64,000 bases of DNA from Chthonomonadaceae bacterium (GCA_027450145.1 DAIDKH010000001.1:62255-126254); one strand, 5' to 3'; numbered from the stretch's first letter, positions 8,951 to 18,254 are shown. Program-made: numbers and translations. The notes: a model not told the origin generated them from the letters alone.

Positions 8951-8978
8951 CGCAATTGGTATAGAGGGAGGACGCGTA

Positions 8979-9473
8979 ATGTCTGATTACAACAGATTTA
9001 TCATCGAAGGACTAATCAGCGCTTTAAGCGCGTTTCCCACGGTTATTCATGACGTTACTTCTCTGGATTGGCGCAATCTCGCTGATTTTACGGCAGACCC
9101 AGATAGGTTTACAGTGCGTGAAATAATCGCCCATCTTGCTGAGTTTGACACAATCTTCCACGACCGTTTTCAACGAACATGTACCGAAGACAATCCTGAA
9201 CTGCCTGGCTTCGATGAACTTGAACTCGCACGTTTACACGACTACAAAGCACTGAATGTTGCCGAGCAATATGCTCTATTTACCAATAGGCGTGCCAGCA
9301 TGGTTGCCTTCTTGAACAACTGCACACAGGACGACTGGCTCCGCACGGCCGATCGACCAGGAATAGGTACAGTAAACCTCCTGCAACTCGTCACGATTAC
9401 CGCATTGCACGACAACTATCATATTCGACAATTAACCCATTGGGTTTCCGCAGCAAGTAGCAGCAAGAGTTAG
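8979..9473 (+). CDS. DinB-superfamily protein
   Basis: 164 residues with the four-helix DinB/YfiT fold signature: TVREIIAHLAEFD early, and ALHDNYHIRQLTHW near the end. The three histidines (in AHLAEF and HDNYH) would form the metal site used by bacillithiol- or mycothiol-dependent transferases and relatives. Function cannot be assigned more closely; many family members are thiol transferases or damage-inducible proteins. Start ATG 8979 follows GGGAGGACGCGTA. It is the first of two tandem DinB-fold genes, and a third lies at 16783. Confidence 0.8.
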   Translation: MSDYNRFIIEGLISALSAFPTVIHDVTSLDWRNLADFTADPDRFTVREIIAHLAEFDTIFHDRFQRTCTEDNPELPGFDELELARLHDYKALNVAEQYALFTNRRASMVAFLNNCTQDDWLRTADRPGIGTVNLLQLVTITALHDNYHIRQLTHWVSAASSSKS

Positions 9474-9532
9474 CGGGTTACATTCACGCTCACAACGTTC
9501 ACGGCCATCTGCTCACCTAAAGGAGAAGAACT

Positions 9533-9997
9533 TTGCCTACAATACAACAGTTTCTTGCAAGTGGAACAAGGGAGCAGAGTGAGAAACTGCTTACCGCGCT
9601 CGATAGCTTGCCAGATGACAAACGAAACTGGTCGCCCACTGCTGGCAGCCGAAGCGCGATTGATCAGATTGCAGAATGTGCTATGTTAAACGGCTCTACT
9701 GCTCTGCTACTCGCTGGCAATGAGTTCCCAAAGGATTTCAGCTTCGAGAAGTATTTACAGGAAAAGCTTGATCTGGCGAAGGACTACCATCGCACGGTCG
9801 AACTTTTCAAAACGAATACCGACGCTGTATGCAGGGCGATCGCGAACCTAACTGAAAGCGATTTGGGTAAAACTGTTGAGATGCCATGGGGCAGTATGAG
9901 CTTAAATGACCTGGCTAGCTATCCGCTATGGAACATGACCTACCATGAAGGCCAGATAACGTACATCCGACTGATGTTGGAGGAACCGTCAGCATAA
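9533..9997 (+). CDS. DinB-family protein with TTG start
   Basis: 154 residues, starting at TTG 9533 behind a strong AAGGAGAAGAA site. Sequence YHEGQITYIRLML near the C-terminus is the DinB signature helix, and the N-terminus (LEK-type helix with KLLTALDSLPDDKRNWSP) matches the usual first helix. The first-helix histidine is replaced in this protein (DQIAECAMLN where others have AHL), so the metal site may be incomplete. It is 59 bases downstream of the first DinB gene and probably in the same transcript. Confidence 0.78.
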   Translation: MPTIQQFLASGTREQSEKLLTALDSLPDDKRNWSPTAGSRSAIDQIAECAMLNGSTALLLAGNEFPKDFSFEKYLQEKLDLAKDYHRTVELFKTNTDAVCRAIANLTESDLGKTVEMPWGSMSLNDLASYPLWNMTYHEGQITYIRLMLEEPSA

Positions 9998-10021
9998 GAC
10001 GTATTCGCGGCGCGTAACCGA

Positions 10022-10897
10022 CTACGTGCGTGCAGATCTGCCTACCACCCATCCTGCAGCTAGGGCACTCACCAAAGCTAGAGCCATAAATACTGACGCC
10101 GAGGCGAGAGGTGCAGGATATTTGAAGTCGAATTCGGGAGCAGTCGTTCTGCCATAGACCCAGTTCACACGCAGAAGATCGAAATTAAGGCACGTACACA
10201 CCGCGGTGATGGGGTTAACAAGAAGCAGGCGACGAATGAGTGGCACAGGATTGTGCGATGCCACAAGCCAGCCATTCATCAGGAACAGCCCCAGGATGCT
10301 CGCAATATGAGTAAGCAATGCTACCAGGGGACCCCTAATCCACGAACGGCCGCCTTGTATGTTGGCACTCGCCAGCACGGATATCCCTGCAATGGCGTAT
10401 AACTCGCAGAGAATCACGAAATGTGCCTCCAATACATTCACCCACGTTCCGTATGCTAGCGGGCTGAAGTGCAATTCAACGCCTGTCCATAGAACCGCGC
10501 TAATCAGGAGGATTAGCCACAGGGGCCGTAAACAAGCGATGAGCCTTCCGGTCACCATGGCGCTGCCAGAAATACCGGCCAATGCCTCGCTTTGTACAGA
10601 TTGCAGTTCATGTTTTGCGGGAATTGCGGAAGGTGCCAATGCCGCACCCAGCGTAGGGACTATCGCAGTAACTACCACGAGACTCGCGACCATCCACCGC
10701 ATTAACGTAACTGCTGGTCGGTCTCCGGCTGAGTCCAGGTCACCAAACCAAGCACGTTGTACAACGTACGTGCATGTGGTCACCAGTACGAGGCACATGC
10801 CAGCCCACAGCGCCTCCCTGCGAATAGATGTTCCTCTAAAGTACCGCTGTGCTACAAGCAGAAAGGAGCATGCAGAGGATAAGCGCCTCACGATCAA
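10022..10897 (-). CDS. polytopic membrane protein, ABC-2 permease-like
   Basis: About 291 residues if it starts at TTG 10897, which overlaps the upstream stop as TTGA; GTG at 10891 is an alternative. Six hydrophobic segments are visible, for example ALWAGMCLVLVTTCTYVV, VVTAIVPTLGAALAP, LWLILLISAVLWTG, ALLTHIASILGLFL and SVFMALALVSALAAGWVV. The segment EALAGISGSAMVTGRLIACL after the second helix resembles the coupling-helix region of ABC-2 permeases. No ATPase gene is adjacent. It is the last gene of the envelope operon beginning at 16597. Family assignment is tentative. Confidence 0.6.
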   Translation of the reverse strand: MIVRRLSSACSFLLVAQRYFRGTSIRREALWAGMCLVLVTTCTYVVQRAWFGDLDSAGDRPAVTLMRWMVASLVVVTAIVPTLGAALAPSAIPAKHELQSVQSEALAGISGSAMVTGRLIACLRPLWLILLISAVLWTGVELHFSPLAYGTWVNVLEAHFVILCELYAIAGISVLASANIQGGRSWIRGPLVALLTHIASILGLFLMNGWLVASHNPVPLIRRLLLVNPITAVCTCLNFDLLRVNWVYGRTTAPEFDFKYPAPLASASVFMALALVSALAAGWVVGRSART

Positions 10898-11601
10898 TGC
10901 GTAACCAATGGCTTCGGCGTCGCAGTAAAATAAACAACAACCGGTGTGCCTTGCTTTGGCGCCAACTTGGTATTTACAATCCATCCATCATCAGCGCCGG
11001 TTGGTAGCGGGTTATCAATCAGTGCCGCCGGATCGTGCCAAACAGCAATTATTGAACCCGTGAGATCCGCCATGTACCCGTTCCTGGTTACGCGGGAACC
11101 TGTAAATACCCAGCTATGATGCGGCATTAGGTGATTGCCAGGTTGAAGCCGAAGCAAGTCCTCAGCTCGTGTAATATGCTTACGACCAAGTGAGTCAGTC
11201 CACTGAACGGTGATAATCATAGGATCACCCTGCGGCGTTTTATGTTGCCCCTGGTAAGCGAGCACATTCTTTGAGTGAAGTCCTGCAAGATACAGGGCTA
11301 CCTGCAGGTAGAGCGGTTGCACATACAGCCTTAACAGGCTTTCGTAGGTTTTGCCACGCGGCGTTACCCCAAGATACTCCACCGGGCCAGATGCCATATT
11401 AATCTCGCCGTTAACCGTCACCCTGTGTAAGGCAGTGTCTACCATGGCCGTACCAACCCTGTACAACCTGTCTGTTATTCGTACCACAACCGGCGGTGGC
11501 CGCTTACTACCGGCAGCAGCCTTCTTAGGCACAGCAATGGCACAAAGTGTACTCGCCAGAGCCATTATAACGACGAGAAAGAGAATAGATATTCTCTTCA
11601 A
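10894..11601 (-). CDS. exported protein, unknown function
   Basis: 235 residues from TTG 11601, which overlaps the stop of the upstream gene as TTGA. I chose this start because it immediately precedes a signal peptide (KRISILFLVVIMALASTLCAIA) and the longer frame lies wholly inside the preceding gene. The mature part is beta-rich, with GSRVTRNGYMADLTGSIIAVWHDP near the C-terminus; it has no cysteine pair or catalytic motif that I recognise. Small proteins of this type accompany DUF4175/prenyltransferase-repeat genes; the role is unknown. Confidence 0.7.
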   Translation of the reverse strand: MKRISILFLVVIMALASTLCAIAVPKKAAAGSKRPPPVVVRITDRLYRVGTAMVDTALHRVTVNGEINMASGPVEYLGVTPRGKTYESLLRLYVQPLYLQVALYLAGLHSKNVLAYQGQHKTPQGDPMIITVQWTDSLGRKHITRAEDLLRLQPGNHLMPHHSWVFTGSRVTRNGYMADLTGSIIAVWHDPAALIDNPLPTGADDGWIVNTKLAPKQGTPVVVYFTATPKPLVTH

Positions 11602-12734
11602 TCGAGGTGCTGGTACAGCGGGAGCAAACCAGCAGGTACTTGCAACACGAGAATCGCCATTGCGGTTGCGTAAACGCCGCCAGCATCCGATACATATGGT
11701 GTCTGCTTCCAACTGCCATCGTCGTTTTGCACATTGACTAATTCGTCGCGAATACGCGGAAACCATGTTGACCAATATTTACCACCCGCCTGATACATTG
11801 CCTGCGTCACGTAGTATATTCCGTAGTGAAAGTGCTGCCCGTACAGCCACATATTAGACTGGTTAAATGGATGCGCTGCTAGGTAAGCAATCCCGTTGCG
11901 GCATGTTGCACTATTCTGTTCATGAGCAAGGTAAAACGCGAGTACACTTATCCCTGTGCGTGCTGGATCGGATTGGTTTTGTCCAATCTGGTAACTGAAC
12001 CCACCGTCCTTATTCGCGCTCCGTTTCACATAGGCCATTGCGCGATCGAGTGTGCCCTGATCTACCGCTAACCCTGCGTCTCTACATGCGCGCAAGGCCT
12101 GGATTTGCGCGCCGGTAACAGACAGGTCGGCATCGCCCTGTCTTGGCATGTACCTCCAACCGCCATCTAAGCGAGGATCACCGTTCTGATTCTGTGTGTC
12201 CTCAATGAGATGAATTGCGGCTTCCAGCTTTGGTTTCAGATTACGGCGTTGTGTCATCCCGTAAACCTCTGCCAGGCTAAGAAGCGCAAAACCCTGGTCA
12301 TACATAGGCGGTCCCCCCTGAGGGCTCCGTATGAGGCCGGGCTGCACAAACTGTCCGCTCATCTGTACCTGGTCTGCCAGCCAATCCACTGCCTGGTTAA
12401 GGTTCGAACCATAACGTCCGCGACCTGGCTGATCACCGGCAGCCAAAAACGCCATGATGGCAAGACCGGTGATTGCGACATCTTGCTGATAGCCGCCGCT
12501 CTGCCAGTGTCCGTCGGGAGCCTGTCGGGCAGCCAGATAGGCGAGTCCTCGTTGCACGGCAGCTTCCGATTTTGGCGTGCCAAGGTAAAGTCGTGCCTCT
12601 ACATCCCACGGTGAAACTGGCGCCGTGCTCGGTGCGGCTGAGACTCTGGCAGAAACACCAAAAGTCATAAATAGTGTGCTGCACGCAACAACCTTGATTA
12701 TGGTGGGCTTTTTGACCAGCAAGTTCTCTTTCAA
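11598..12734 (-). CDS. exported prenyltransferase/squalene-cyclase-repeat protein
   Basis: 378 residues with a signal peptide (residues about 1-34). The mature protein is an alpha/alpha-barrel built from repeats of the prenyltransferase and squalene-oxidase type: RGLAYLAARQAPDGHW, QGFALLSLAEVYG, DGGWRYMPRQGD, KRSANKDGGFSYQ and NDDGSWKQTPY. Cytosolic squalene or oxidosqualene cyclases carry DxDD or VSDCTAE; DLSVTGAQIQALRAC here does not contain DxDD, so cyclase activity is doubtful and a structural or binding role is likely. It begins 2 bases after the giant protein upstream and is translationally coupled to the next gene. Confidence 0.8.
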   Translation of the reverse strand: MKENLLVKKPTIIKVVACSTLFMTFGVSARVSAAPSTAPVSPWDVEARLYLGTPKSEAAVQRGLAYLAARQAPDGHWQSGGYQQDVAITGLAIMAFLAAGDQPGRGRYGSNLNQAVDWLADQVQMSGQFVQPGLIRSPQGGPPMYDQGFALLSLAEVYGMTQRRNLKPKLEAAIHLIEDTQNQNGDPRLDGGWRYMPRQGDADLSVTGAQIQALRACRDAGLAVDQGTLDRAMAYVKRSANKDGGFSYQIGQNQSDPARTGISVLAFYLAHEQNSATCRNGIAYLAAHPFNQSNMWLYGQHFHYGIYYVTQAMYQAGGKYWSTWFPRIRDELVNVQNDDGSWKQTPYVSDAGGVYATAMAILVLQVPAGLLPLYQHLD

Positions 12735-12736
12735 AG

Positions 12737-15700
12737 CTAGTGCCCTTTATTGGATAGTCGGGTGTAATACTGATGCACTAGCGACTGGTATTCAGGTGGA
12801 ACCCTATCATGGCGCCCCTGGTTCAGTGCCCGTGTAGTGCGCTTGCTAAACGGAGATGCGGCTACCCTGGCTCCGGCGGGTGTCGAGGTCTTCCCACCTT
12901 GAGCTTTCTCTATGCGTGTAAATGCACCTGTCATTGGCTGACTGCCCGGTTGCGACATAGGCTGCGGAGCACCGTTGGCCGCTTGTTGCATTGCCTGCTG
13001 TTGCTGCTGCATTTGTTGCAGTGACTGTTGCGTCTGTTGTATTGCCTGATTGAGACGTGTAATTGCAGCATCCTGATGGTGCCGTGTAATTTCCCCTGGG
13101 TCGGCATTTTGAAGCCTGCCCTGAGCCATCTTCATCTGACGGCGCGCACCCGCTGCAGATTTGGCTGCATCGGGTGCCTGTTGTAAATCTTGCTGAGCGC
13201 TGCCGGTAATGTCTCCCGTCTCCTTTTGCCGCTGCGCAAGCCGCTGGGCCTCTGCACGCTGCTGCGGTGTAAGCGGCGGGGTTGTCGACGTACTGCTGCG
13301 CGGCTGAATTCTCCCTGTATCCTGACGCAGTTGCTGCTGGAGCCCCTGAGCCAACAGCAACTCTCCCAGCGCTTCTGCTTGCTGTTGTTGTTGAGGCGAT
13401 GAATTACTTTGCGAATTTGAGGATCCCGATGACGATGAGCTGCCGGAGTTTTGAGCCTGCGCCTGCAACGCTCTACTCACGGAATCGAGCGTAGAAGCGG
13501 CGCGTTCCTCCGAGTTTTGCGTTGCTGCACCTGTATCAGGGTCGTCGCGATTCAGGTTTTGCTCGGCTGTATCCATCTGTCGCTGGGCCATTCTCAGTGC
13601 CTGTTGAAATGCCTTCATGGGAAACTTGTTGGACAAGCCGCCCACTTCTTGCTGCAATAGCTGCTGACGGGCTCCTATTTGCCTCCGTTCGCGCAAGTCG
13701 TTGAAGTCCAATGTTCCTGCCACTCGCTTACCTTGAAGTCGGCGGGTAGCTTGATGGAGACCGTGTTCTTCCTGTGCCAGACGAGCAACCTTATCGGCGA
13801 GAGCGCGCGCGGCAGCGTCCTGCTGCATCTGCTGAGCGGCACGTTTAGCCTGATCTGCTGCACGTTGCAACTGCTGGGCGGCCTTGTCTGCCGGAGGCTG
13901 CGCCTTCTTCTGCTGGCCCTGTTGCAGGCTCTGGCCCGATTGGCCCAAGCTCTGTTGGGCGCCTTGCAGGCTTTGCTGTGCCTGGGACGAAGCAGAAAGG
14001 TTTTGCTGCTGCTTAGCAGCCTCCTTATTCAGTGCTTTCTCTTTGTCACCAAGCTTTTTAAGCACATCTTTACCCTGAGTAGCCTTTAGTTGGCTTGCAA
14101 TTTCGTGCTGTTGCTGTGCCATTGCGCCAAGCGTCTGCGCGGCAGCATTCAGTTTGTCTTGCGGTGTGAGATCCTTGGAAGCACCAGAGGCGCCGGCCAT
14201 TGCCTGTGCGGCCTTCTGTAGAGCATTAGCGGCATCTTGTTGAGGCACCGATGCCTTACCGGGTTGCATTTTGCCTAAACTCTGCTCCGCCTGTTTTTGC
14301 TTCGCGGTCACCTCGCCTTGCTTTAAAGCCTGCGCGGCCTGTTGCTCGGCAGTAGCTGTCCGCTTATCACCGCGCTGAGCGGCATCCTGAGCGGCACGTT
14401 GCAAATCGTCCTCAAGCTTCTTCGTCTTTGTCTCTGTATTGCGCTGCTGCCTCAACGCATCCTGTACATCCTGACGGTGCAGGTCCTGTTGCATAGCCTG
14501 AGAACCCTCAGCCTGTTGCTGCTGATCCTGAGCCAGTTCTGAAGCCCGCTGTGCGAGCTGACTGGCAGTTGGCGGCTGCCTTAACAGAGACTGGACGCGT
14601 TGAAGGTCACTATTTATCTGCACCTGTTTTTCGGCTGCCGCCTGCTTGCTTGATTGGGCTGCAGAGCCCTGCTGGGCAAGGGCCGACTGCTCGGAGGATA
14701 CTGCATCGGGCATGGACTTTTGCGCATCCCTCTGCAGTATGTCTTGAGCCTCATTTCGTTCCTGTAAGTCACCCTTAGTCGCCAGGTTATTGTTGTGGAG
14801 ATCACGCGTGTTGTCGTGCACTTGCTGAGCAAGATCCGCTGCCTCGGAGGCTGCAGTTTGTTGCGCTTGTGTGGCTTTCTGCAGATCCTGGGATTTACCG
14901 GTTTTCCTGGCATGAAGAAGCAGTTGATGGGCGATTTCCTGACTCTTTACGAGCTGCTGTAGTGCCTCCTTCTCTGCCATTAACTTAGCCTGTAACTGCA
15001 ACTGCATCGCCGGAACGGAGACGACCAGTATGTTGTAGGCAATGCTATGAGCAATGTGCGGCCCCGTGATCGTATCGTTATCGACGGCGTTCACATAATA
15101 GTGAATTGTATCGCCAACACGCGGCGCGACACTTGCAATATGCCACCGCACGGCTGTCTGAACCTGTGGAGAATTGTTCGCGCCTGGCATTGGCAGGCTG
15201 CCCGAGGCCTCGTGAACCAGCGCAGCCGCACCAATTTTGCTGGGATCAGACCGGTTGCGGCTGTAGACTAAGTTCAGCTGCGCAACGCCATAGTCGTCAG
15301 TTGCAGTGGCCACCAGAGGGAATGATCCTGTTGGCGTAAGTTCCAGGTCTCTCGCGGGCGCGTTGATCACCACGGAGGGAGGCATATCCTGCTCAGCCTG
15401 AACTATACCGGTAGGCATTTGGGAAGATGTTAGTCCGTTGGTTGCTGTGAGCCCGATTTTATAGCTGAAGCTGTGGTAAAGCGTTTGGGTGGTCGTTACG
15501 GTTTTTCCCTGTATATGCCAACCTGATGATGGTTTACCGTCTACCCAGACGCTTGCATTGCTTATTGGCGAAGTCGCCACCGCGGTCATGGTTATGACGG
15601 ACCCCACAGGAGCTGCGAAACTGCCGGTAGGAACAGAAAGTACCGCCGGAGAACGGTGAATATACGCAGGATATCTAATTCGCACGTTGACAGTGGAAAC

Positions 15701-16597
15701 TGCGGGACGATTTACCACGGCAACATGCTGAACGTTGGAACGTCCATCATTGGCAATTGCATAAAGATCAATGCTACTGGTAAGAACCGGTAGTTTCACA
15801 GTGAATAGTCGCTCACCTTTGTGGCTAGCTCGCGTGCCTGGACTAAGGCTGTGAATGAGCTGCACTGCGGTCCATCTATTGCTGGTACCGTTCTGCGAGC
15901 GAACCATAAGGCGGCCCGACGCTGCAGGTACCCCCCAGGTTTTCACCGTCACGTTAAGCGCTGAACCAGTGGCGATTAAGTGATGCTGCGGAATGACCAT
16001 GACCCTTGTGGCAGCGAACGGTGCGATATCCCTGCCCGGATGAAGTATACGCTGACTCCAAACTGCAAACGCAGCACCAGAAAGCCCGGCGTCTAGTAGA
16101 AATACCAGCAACACTGCAGTGCAGATTCCTGACGCGCGTTTTACACCTTTCGTTGAAACGGCTGCATTGAAATCGAGTGAGGTAGAAGTGCGAACTGCAT
16201 CTGTGTGAATCTTACGGATGAGGGATGCAGAGAACCCGGAAGAAAGGGCTGTTTCACCTCCGGTACCAAGATCAAGAGAGGTTAACAGCACCTCCTTAAG
16301 TTGTGGAAATCTTCGCTCAACTCTCTCAGCTAGCACGCTATCCGGGAGTTTCCACATGAGACTAGTAACTACAGACGCGAATATGCCCGCGGCTATGATA
16401 GAGGCTATTCCATCACGCCACAACATCCGACCGTGCGAAGAGAGTGGCGCATACCTATCCAGGTGGAAGCACAAAAGACATGCAACAAGGGTTAAAGCAA
16501 CAGTTAGCAGCACGCCTGAAATGGTAATGAGGAGTCTCTGTCGCGACCGAACGCTGGATATCTTGCGAACCAACACACCGTCATTAGAGTCTGCCAT
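12737..16597 (-). CDS. DUF4175-like giant membrane protein with Gln-rich coiled coil
   Basis: 1286 residues from ATG 16597, chosen because GGAGGAAGCAG lies just upstream. Two transmembrane helices near the N-terminus (LLITISGVLLTVALTLVAC and IIAAGIFASVVTSL) are followed by a third (AVLLVFLLDAGLSGAAFA), then about 350 residues of beta-sandwich repeats, then about 750 residues extremely rich in Gln, Ala, Ser and Lys that are predicted coiled coil. This architecture matches DUF4175 / aProt_lowcomp proteins. The helix-rich half would lie outside the cytoplasmic membrane. It heads a four-gene operon with near-zero spacing. Function in the envelope is unknown. Confidence 0.8.
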   Translation of the reverse strand: MADSNDGVLVRKISSVRSRQRLLITISGVLLTVALTLVACLLCFHLDRYAPLSSHGRMLWRDGIASIIAAGIFASVVTSLMWKLPDSVLAERVERRFPQLKEVLLTSLDLGTGGETALSSGFSASLIRKIHTDAVRTSTSLDFNAAVSTKGVKRASGICTAVLLVFLLDAGLSGAAFAVWSQRILHPGRDIAPFAATRVMVIPQHHLIATGSALNVTVKTWGVPAASGRLMVRSQNGTSNRWTAVQLIHSLSPGTRASHKGERLFTVKLPVLTSSIDLYAIANDGRSNVQHVAVVNRPAVSTVNVRIRYPAYIHRSPAVLSVPTGSFAAPVGSVITMTAVATSPISNASVWVDGKPSSGWHIQGKTVTTTQTLYHSFSYKIGLTATNGLTSSQMPTGIVQAEQDMPPSVVINAPARDLELTPTGSFPLVATATDDYGVAQLNLVYSRNRSDPSKIGAAALVHEASGSLPMPGANNSPQVQTAVRWHIASVAPRVGDTIHYYVNAVDNDTITGPHIAHSIAYNILVVSVPAMQLQLQAKLMAEKEALQQLVKSQEIAHQLLLHARKTGKSQDLQKATQAQQTAASEAADLAQQVHDNTRDLHNNNLATKGDLQERNEAQDILQRDAQKSMPDAVSSEQSALAQQGSAAQSSKQAAAEKQVQINSDLQRVQSLLRQPPTASQLAQRASELAQDQQQQAEGSQAMQQDLHRQDVQDALRQQRNTETKTKKLEDDLQRAAQDAAQRGDKRTATAEQQAAQALKQGEVTAKQKQAEQSLGKMQPGKASVPQQDAANALQKAAQAMAGASGASKDLTPQDKLNAAAQTLGAMAQQQHEIASQLKATQGKDVLKKLGDKEKALNKEAAKQQQNLSASSQAQQSLQGAQQSLGQSGQSLQQGQQKKAQPPADKAAQQLQRAADQAKRAAQQMQQDAAARALADKVARLAQEEHGLHQATRRLQGKRVAGTLDFNDLRERRQIGARQQLLQQEVGGLSNKFPMKAFQQALRMAQRQMDTAEQNLNRDDPDTGAATQNSEERAASTLDSVSRALQAQAQNSGSSSSSGSSNSQSNSSPQQQQQAEALGELLLAQGLQQQLRQDTGRIQPRSSTSTTPPLTPQQRAEAQRLAQRQKETGDITGSAQQDLQQAPDAAKSAAGARRQMKMAQGRLQNADPGEITRHHQDAAITRLNQAIQQTQQSLQQMQQQQQAMQQAANGAPQPMSQPGSQPMTGAFTRIEKAQGGKTSTPAGARVAASPFSKRTTRALNQGRHDRVPPEYQSLVHQYYTRLSNKGH

Positions 16598-16782
16598 CTG
16601 CTTCCTCCGTCTGGACGACGCCCAAACGTTAAATATCGCCAACAACCCAATATTAACGATATTAGACGATTCCTAAGAGCGAATGTTACCTTTAACCGAC
16701 CGACAGAAGCGCGACATGACTACTAGCCGCCTCCGAAGGACTTCCAGGGTTACAGGCAGCAGACGGAAGAAGCGTGGTACGG

Positions 16783-17262
16783 TTACCGCCAGTTAGGAGG
16801 CACATGAAACTCGTCATCACCGCCCAGTAGCTGAAGCGTATTAATCTGCCCACAGTGATATGCCATGTTTCGGTATGCTGCAAGCACGGCGTTATCGCCA
16901 CGCATCACCGCACGAGGATGTTGAAACTCCTCGGAAAGCGCACTATCAGAAAGGGACGCTAGTACGGTTGCCAGTTCGTCCGCAGACCGCAAAAGCTCCT
17001 GGCACGCCTCATCCATACTGGTGAATGTTGGTGTGCTGCGGCTGGCGCCAACTGTCCCTCGAGTGAGCACCGCCATCATCATGCGATTAACCGCAGTACA
17101 CTCCGCAGCCAGGTCCAAAACAGAATTGAGGCTAATCGACCCAGCTTCCGTGGTCACAACCGCAGGCGCAAGCGAATGCGAGGTGCGTATAAAGTGCACC
17201 ATTGATTCGGCAATGCGCCGCGTGTGCATTGCTGCAAATTGAGTTATAGGGTTGTCAGCCAA
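16783..17262 (-). CDS. DinB-like protein
   Basis: 159 residues. The C-terminal helix AYRNMAYHCGQINTLQLLGG is the DinB-type HxxQ helix, and the helix LDLAAECTAVNRMMM corresponds to the first metal-side helix but lacks the usual His. It starts 3 bases after the c-di-AMP receptor stop and is the last gene of that operon. Weaker match to the family than the genes at 8979 and 9533; function unknown. Confidence 0.65.
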   Translation of the reverse strand: MADNPITQFAAMHTRRIAESMVHFIRTSHSLAPAVVTTEAGSISLNSVLDLAAECTAVNRMMMAVLTRGTVGASRSTPTFTSMDEACQELLRSADELATVLASLSDSALSEEFQHPRAVMRGDNAVLAAYRNMAYHCGQINTLQLLGGDDEFHVPPNWR

Positions 17263-17265
17263 TTA

Positions 17266-17595
17266 TTAAAATCTTTCAAACCGCTCAACGTCAATTACAA
17301 AGCAGACAGCGCCACCAACCAGCACCTTCACGGGGCTAGGCATAAACGCACCCACAGGCGCGGCATCTGGCGGCAATACGTTGACAAACTGTTCCCTTGT
17401 TTTGCAACTGTCACTAATCACATCAATAACCTTCTCGGCCTCTTTGTCATCTGCGCCGATGAGGAGAGTCACGTTGCCTTCGCGCAAAAAGCCACCCGTA
17501 CTGCCTATTTTAGTAAATTTGAACCCATTGCGCAGCAGGGCCTCGGTAATCTTGTTCTTATCTCTATCATGTACAACCGTGATCACTAACTTCAT
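17266..17595 (-). CDS. darA: cyclic-di-AMP receptor, DarA/PstA family (DUF970)
   Basis: 109 residues, the size of the PII-like c-di-AMP receptor. The N-terminus KLVITVVHDRDKNKITEALL, then GFKFTKIGSTGGFLREGNVTLLIG and the C-terminal beta strand GGAVCFVIDVERFERF match the family; the TGGF segment and the loop after it are ligand-contacting in known structures. These proteins form trimers and signal c-di-AMP levels; the downstream targets are not known. It lies between tmk (14 bases upstream) and a DinB-like gene, the usual tmk-associated arrangement in Firmicutes. A c-di-AMP phosphodiesterase is encoded at 39867. Confidence 0.92.
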   Translation of the reverse strand: MKLVITVVHDRDKNKITEALLRNGFKFTKIGSTGGFLREGNVTLLIGADDKEAEKVIDVISDSCKTREQFVNVLPPDAAPVGAFMPSPVKVLVGGAVCFVIDVERFERF

Positions 17596-17609
17596 CCATT
17601 AACTCCCCT

Positions 17610-18254
17610 CTAAACAGTAGCATTCGACTCTGGATCAACCTGAAGGCGCTTGCTTACGAACTGCAGGATTTCAGCATGCAAGTCGTTAACAGGAATCGCA
17701 GCGTCTAGAACCACTATTCTACCCGCACTATTCTCTGCAATAGCGAGAAATCCCTGCCGTACCCGCGCTAAAAAGGCCGTTCCCTCGCGTTCCATGGCAG
17801 AATGAACCTGCTGTCGTCCAAGGCCAATTCTCGGTGAAATGTCGAGCAAAAACGTGATATCTGGCAAAAGGGCATTCGTCGCGAACACGTTCAGCATCTC
17901 TATAGTTGCAATGTCCAGGCCCCTACCTGCTCCCTGGTAGGCTGTGCTAGAATCAATGTACCTGTCGCATAAAACGATAGCGCCTTCTGCCAGGGCTGGT
18001 CGTATTACCCGCTCCGTATTTTGGGCCCGTGCAGCCATGAAGAGCAGCAGTTCTGCCCTATCAATGGCAGCTCCGCTTAACAAAAGGTTACGAACCGTCT
18101 CCCCAAGATCGTCGCCGCCTGGCTCCCTCGTCACACAAACTCGGCGGCCCTGATATTCCAGGGCCGCCTTAAGCATTGCAATTTGTGTGGACTTACCAGC
18201 CCCATCAATGCCTTCTACAGTAACAAACAGACCATTGCCGTGTTCATTCGTCAT
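17610..18254 (-). CDS. tmk: thymidylate kinase
   Basis: 214 residues, normal for dTMP kinase, which makes dTDP for DNA synthesis. The P-loop [10 protein letters not shown] is at about 15-24, [11 protein letters not shown] is the dTMP-binding DR-type loop, and [18 protein letters not shown] is the family signature. The start overlaps the stop of the R3H ATPase gene by four bases (ATGA), so it sits in an operon R3H ATPase, tmk, darA, dinB-like. Assignment is secure. Confidence 0.97.
   Translation of the reverse strand: MTNEHGNGLFVTVEGIDGAGKSTQIAMLKAALEYQGRRVCVTREPGGDDLGETVRNLLLSGAAIDRAELLLFMAARAQNTERVIRPALAEGAIVLCDRYIDSSTAYQGAGRGLDIATIEMLNVFATNALLPDITFLLDISPRIGLGRQQVHSAMEREGTAFLARVRQGFLAIAENSAGRIVVLDAAIPVNDLHAEILQFVSKRLQVDPESNATV

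Noticed and set aside
12990-14950. Many short Leu/Cys-rich plus-strand frames
   Set aside because: They are complements of the Gln-rich codons of the DUF4175-like gene.
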